This document shows, one piece after another, positions 14,189 through 16,976 of a DNA stretch of 16,976 nucleotides. The notes below the pieces were generated by a model, which was given only the letters and a program-made list of their open reading frames with translations, had not been told where the DNA came from and did no database searches. Position 1 is the stretch's first letter, and each line of letters opens with the position of its first letter. Origin of the DNA: Candidatus Methanoperedentaceae archaeon (GTDB lineage Archaea; Halobacteriota; Methanosarcinia; Methanosarcinales; Methanoperedenaceae); contig JACUTP010000021.1 in NCBI GenBank assembly GCA_014859785.1, forward strand, positions 1 through 16,976, read 5' to 3'. The translations under genes and the position numbers were made by a program.

Positions 14189-15070
14189 ATGTTACCCTTA
14201 CTCGGAACCATACTGGCAGGCTTGCTTGCCTTCCTTGCAGGTATCTTCGAAGACAGCGAATCCAATGCCGGTTCAGCGAGCAATCCCAATTCTCAGGTCC
14301 AGCTTGCACCGCAGATAGGACACCGCCACAGGTATTTTAACAAAGCCATATCAGGAGAGCCGCCTGCAAATGCCCTGTGGGCTACAACTGCTGCAACAGT
14401 CGCGGTTTTGCTGGCGGCAAAATTTGAGGTTTTCAATCCTGTTTATTCAGTGATCATTTCTTCAGTAATTGGCGCTCTTGTTTCCACTCTTCTCCTTGGT
14501 CTTTATGGCATCTTCTCTCATATTTCAAGGATAGCCAGTATGAAGACTTTCAAACAAACCCTGTACTGGGATGCATTATATTCTGCTCTTCCACTGGATC
14601 TTTCCTTCGGGTTCCTGACCGCTTTTTCATTAACCCTTCTTTCATTCACGGCTGGAATGACGCTGGATAATCCATTCTCAGTCCCCCTTATTGCTTTCAT
14701 GCTTGGGATCACTATAGGCACGATCGGCTCTGCCACGGGAGATATTCACTACGGCGCAGAGAGGTTGTATCAGCATCATACATTCGGTTCAGGCATTCCC
14801 ATAGCAAAGCAGGGAGACATAGATATCAAAGGTGAATACGGCTACAGAAACTCGGTAGATACCCCTTATTTTACCCTTAGATTCGGGGCAATTATTACTG
14901 CTTTTGCTTTTGGCCTTCTCATATTCCTGGATTCGCTATCAAGAGTTTTTGTTTTTTCTGGCGCATGGTCATCCGTAATTGTGACATTTGGCATGATCCT
15001 GATCATATTCATTGTAACTGTACTTCTTGAAAAATATACACGGGACAGATACGGCCCCTTTGTGAGGTAA
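14189..15070 (+). CDS. mtrE: tetrahydromethanopterin S-methyltransferase subunit E
   Basis: MtrE is a membrane subunit of the sodium-pumping methyltransferase that moves a methyl group between tetrahydromethanopterin and coenzyme M. The 293-residue protein has the family signature SNPNSQVQLAPQIGHRHR (31-48), FNKAISGEP (50-58) and TGDIHYGAER (183-192), with hydrophobic helices at about 3-20, 62-110, 132-180, 231-250 and 258-281. Asp185 in the last motif is a candidate for the conserved acidic residue proposed in Na+ transport. Compared with Methanosarcina MtrE as I remember it, the motifs are kept but the membrane helices are divergent. First gene of an mtrEDC cluster; no ribosome site, probably leaderless. 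Direction (methanogenic or reverse methanotrophic) cannot be read from the gene. Confidence 0.95.
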   Translation: MLPLLGTILAGLLAFLAGIFEDSESNAGSASNPNSQVQLAPQIGHRHRYFNKAISGEPPANALWATTAATVAVLLAAKFEVFNPVYSVIISSVIGALVSTLLLGLYGIFSHISRIASMKTFKQTLYWDALYSALPLDLSFGFLTAFSLTLLSFTAGMTLDNPFSVPLIAFMLGITIGTIGSATGDIHYGAERLYQHHTFGSGIPIAKQGDIDIKGEYGYRNSVDTPYFTLRFGAIITAFAFGLLIFLDSLSRVFVFSGAWSSVIVTFGMILIIFIVTVLLEKYTRDRYGPFVR

Positions 15071-15072
15071 AA

Positions 15073-15792
15073 ATGGAACCAATAACAGCAATGTTGGCGA
15101 TAATCCTTGGCGGCGTCCTTGTGGGCATATGCGTGCACTTTATCCCTGCAAGCGCAACAGGAGCTATGTCGGCAGCCACGGGCATAGCTACCGGCCCAAG
15201 CATGCTTTCAGCAGGAGCCGGGATGGCTGGCATCCTCTCAGCCGCATATTCAATGGATAGCGGCCTGGCTGTGGTTCTCGCATCAGGGGCTTCTGCTTCT
15301 GCCCTTATGATATCATTGACCATTCTGGGCGGAAATATCGCCAATGCATTCGGTACTGGCGTGTCCCCGGCATCAGGTCAGACAGCTTCAGGACAGAGCA
15401 TGCCCGGAAAAAGCACAAAGGATGTTATCTCAGGCTGGGATCAGAAGCCATATATAACTCCGGGTACTGACGGCCATGGAATGCCAGTACAAACCCACAT
15501 CAGTGGACTTATCGGGGCAGTTATAGGGGGAACAGGAGGCGCACTTGTGTTATTTGCTGTATATTCGCTGCTTTTCCCGATCCTGGAACAGGATGCAGCA
15601 TTTACGATCTCTGGAATTATCAGCGCCGGGATATTCTTGATAAACTCTGTTCTTCCTGCATATACGCTTGTGGGAAAGACTGAAGGCATGTTCGACCAGA
15701 AGCTCAGAAGAACCCCAAAGACCCTGGTATCATGTCTTATCGTAAGCACGGTAATTGCAATACTTATATACGGCGCAGCGGTGGTGATCTGA
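15073..15792 (+). CDS. mtrD: tetrahydromethanopterin S-methyltransferase subunit D
   Basis: MtrD, 239 residues, a membrane subunit of the Mtr complex. It has several helices (about 5-25, 45-95, 150-172, 178-198 and 215-238) and the glycine/alanine/serine-rich family core HFIPASATGAMSAATGIATG (22-41) with a GAGMAG continuation. The loop between about 100 and 145 is hydrophilic and Gly/Ser/Pro-rich. The start is two bases after the mtrE stop, with GAGGT inside the end of mtrE as ribosome site, so translation is coupled. Its TGA overlaps the mtrC ATG by one base and the last codons include GGTGATC, the ribosome site of mtrC. Confidence 0.95.
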   Translation: MEPITAMLAIILGGVLVGICVHFIPASATGAMSAATGIATGPSMLSAGAGMAGILSAAYSMDSGLAVVLASGASASALMISLTILGGNIANAFGTGVSPASGQTASGQSMPGKSTKDVISGWDQKPYITPGTDGHGMPVQTHISGLIGAVIGGTGGALVLFAVYSLLFPILEQDAAFTISGIISAGIFLINSVLPAYTLVGKTEGMFDQKLRRTPKTLVSCLIVSTVIAILIYGAAVVI

Positions 15793-16574
15793 TGAGCACG
15801 GAAAGTAATAAAGAATTCACATCCCCCCAGCTTTATTTGATCGCCCTCGTCCTGGGGATGATCGCAATATTGATGATAAAATTCTCTCATTCCCTGACAC
15901 CTGTTGCCGTTATTCTTATCTGGCCTGCTTTCCTGTGCGGCGCAAACGCAGTCCGCCAGGTTGCAAGATACGGGCTTGGCACGGGAACATCCTCCATTGG
16001 ATACTGGGGGACAGCAGTGGGTGCGACAATGGCTTTCACATCACAGTTCATCAATCCTGCTTATAATTTCGTAAGTCCGTATTTTGAGATATTCGGCGCT
16101 CTTATAGTGGGTGCAGTGACTGGCATCTGCGCCCAGAAAATAATCAAAATGAAGATACCTGTTATGATAAGGGATAGCGCAGTCCTTGCCTCCTCAACAG
16201 CCATAATAGCCATGTTCTTCCTAGCTATGCTGACAGAGTATTCAGCAGCGGTCTTTACTCTTGACGCTTATATCATTTATCCGCTCATTTACATCGCCAT
16301 TACCCTTGCCATCCTCCATCCCTTCAACGGCAGCATGGGGGCTGGGGAGAATCAGCGCAGAACGCTTCGCCTCAGCGCCTTAGAAGCAAGCATGACAACA
16401 GGATTATTCGGCTTAATTGCCATCCTGTTCTCAGAGGCTCTGTTATTAACAGGTGTTTCAGTGATTCTGGTAAGCATGGCAGGCTTCTTTATTTTTGCAA
16501 AGAGGTGGTTCGCTGCTGTTAAAGAAGATACTTACGAATTCGCATGGACAGGCTATCCGCCTGCGGAGCATTAA
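15792..16574 (+). CDS. mtrC: tetrahydromethanopterin S-methyltransferase subunit C
   Basis: MtrC, 260 residues, the third large membrane subunit of Mtr. Signatures are GANAVRQVARYGLGTGTSSIG (50-70) and HPFNG followed by GAGENQRRTL (176-192), both typical, with about seven or eight helices. The true start is the ATG at 15792, which overlaps the mtrD stop (TGATG) and has GGTGATC three bases upstream, a near-perfect match to the archaeal 16S tail; an in-frame ATG at 15732 lies inside mtrD and is not used. In the usual order mtrEDCBAFGH this gene is followed by mtrB. Here a short remnant-like stretch and an opposite-strand PIN gene follow instead. Confidence 0.95.
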   Translation: MSTESNKEFTSPQLYLIALVLGMIAILMIKFSHSLTPVAVILIWPAFLCGANAVRQVARYGLGTGTSSIGYWGTAVGATMAFTSQFINPAYNFVSPYFEIFGALIVGAVTGICAQKIIKMKIPVMIRDSAVLASSTAIIAMFFLAMLTEYSAAVFTLDAYIIYPLIYIAITLAILHPFNGSMGAGENQRRTLRLSALEASMTTGLFGLIAILFSEALLLTGVSVILVSMAGFFIFAKRWFAAVKEDTYEFAWTGYPPAEH

Positions 16575-16588
16575 TATGTATGGCTGAG

Positions 16589-16672
16589 TCAACGACCTCG
16601 GATTGAAATCCGAATGGCATCAGCGTCCATGCTCAATGGTTTGCTTTCTTTTGGTTTCATAGATTTCAGCAT
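16589..16672 (-). other. hairpin and short ORF downstream of mtrC, possibly a mobile-element end
   Basis: TCGGAT (16598-16603) and ATCCGA (16608-16613) form a six-bp stem over TGAA. It may act as terminator for mtrEDC, though no T-tract follows. On the minus strand a 27-residue basic ORF (opening MLKSMKPKE, ending ISIRGR) stops inside this hairpin region. That layout recalls the 3' end of IS200/IS605-type tnpB genes, where the last codons overlap a structured RNA, but I cannot confirm homology. Confidence 0.25.
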
Positions 16673-16708
16673 GCACGTCGAGGCGCAGGTATATGGTAGA
16701 AATTATTT

Positions 16709-16976
16709 CTAAATAAAATCCAAAAGTTCTTTTGTCGTGTAAACTTTTACATGGTTCTGTTGCTGAAATCCTTTATCTTCGCTCCATATCCCGTCAACCT
16801 TAGTTTTCAACGCAAGTGCCAGGAATGGTGCATCATCTGGATCGATATCTTTCATGATATCCTTAGCTTGTACATAGTAATCAGCATATTCGTCTTTTGG
16901 ATAGATTGTGATTCGTGAAAATGCCATAAATTCGATATTTGAATTCATTAAAATGTAACGCCGGGTGGAGTTAGAT
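16709..16976 (-). CDS. PIN-domain (VapC-like) protein, C-terminal part, cut by the window edge
   Basis: The minus-strand frame stays open to the window end, so this is the C-terminal ~88 residues of a longer protein; the ATG at 16948 is internal. The visible part fits the second half of PIN-domain nucleases: IDPDDAPFLALALK (conserved acidic pair and helix), then GIWSEDKGF (the S-x-D that completes the Mg2+ site), and a VKVYTTKELLDFI tail. The catalytic N-terminal Asp of the L-D-T/A-N motif would lie outside the window. Such proteins are RNases, usually toxins of VapBC pairs; no VapB-like antitoxin gene is visible on this side. It lies tail-to-tail with mtrC, where mtrB would be expected. Confidence 0.75.
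   Translation of the reverse strand, partial: SNSTRRYILMNSNIEFMAFSRITIYPKDEYADYYVQAKDIMKDIDPDDAPFLALALKTKVDGIWSEDKGFQQQNHVKVYTTKELLDFI

Noticed and set aside
15732..15791. Upstream start for mtrC
   Set aside because: It lies inside mtrD; the overlap TGATG with GGTGATC just before it clearly marks 15792 as the start.
16598..16613. tRNA arm or tRNA fragment
   Set aside because: A single six-bp stem with a TGAA loop; no acceptor, D or T arms can be built around it.

Overview
The window comes from a methane-metabolising euryarchaeon, most likely of the Methanosarcinia / ANME-2 group; a Methanoperedens-like organism is my best guess, at moderate confidence. The reasons are subunits E, D and C of the membrane methyltransferase Mtr, a CofC enzyme of coenzyme F420 synthesis, an archaeal-type S-adenosylmethionine synthetase, a Cdc48/VAT ATPase, archaeal BRE/TATA promoters, and ribosome binding sites of the GGTGATC/GAGGT type. 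No rRNA, tRNA, CRISPR array or intact insertion sequence is visible.

Layout. (1) 22-2838, minus strand: a MetE-type core methionine synthase and dihydroxyacid dehydratase (ilvD). (2) 2839-3334: a degraded stretch holding the first 11 residues of an NAD-dependent epimerase, a short ACAGGA tandem repeat and the C-terminal half of a HepT-like toxin. (3) 3335-3652: an unrecognised small acidic protein, whose end lies in a perfect 21-bp palindrome. (4) 3667-5412, minus strand: a gamma-carbonic-anhydrase-like protein followed closely by S-adenosylmethionine synthetase. (5) 5498-6644: a metallo-beta-lactamase-fold hydrolase and, convergent to it, a small three-helix membrane protein. (6) 6778-10289: a heat-shock operon with an HSR1-like ArsR regulator, Hsp20 and Cdc48, preceded by an operator and closed by a hairpin plus T-tract terminator. 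(7) 10316-13226: a metal-uptake operon with a DtxR-like regulator, lipoprotein, ATPase and permease, preceded by a BRE/TATA promoter and a perfect 17-bp palindrome. (8) 13251-13895, minus strand: cofC. (9) 14189-16574: mtrEDC, tightly coupled, but followed by a PIN-domain gene on the other strand instead of mtrB.

How the genes work together. MetE makes methionine and the SAM synthetase converts it to SAM, although the two genes are not in one operon. The regulator-Hsp20-Cdc48 set pairs an aggregation-preventing chaperone with an unfoldase that probably feeds the 20S proteasome; the promoter carries CTAAC-N5-GTTAG, the motif I recall for Archaeoglobus fulgidus HSR1. The metal operon looks self-regulated by its first gene. 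CofC and Mtr belong to F420 and methyl-transfer chemistry of C1 metabolism.

Most worth a second look: the HSR1-type operator with a nested hairpin, the atypical DtxR-like regulator with its own palindromic operator, and the mtr cluster that stops after mtrC. I found no convincing wholly new multi-gene system.
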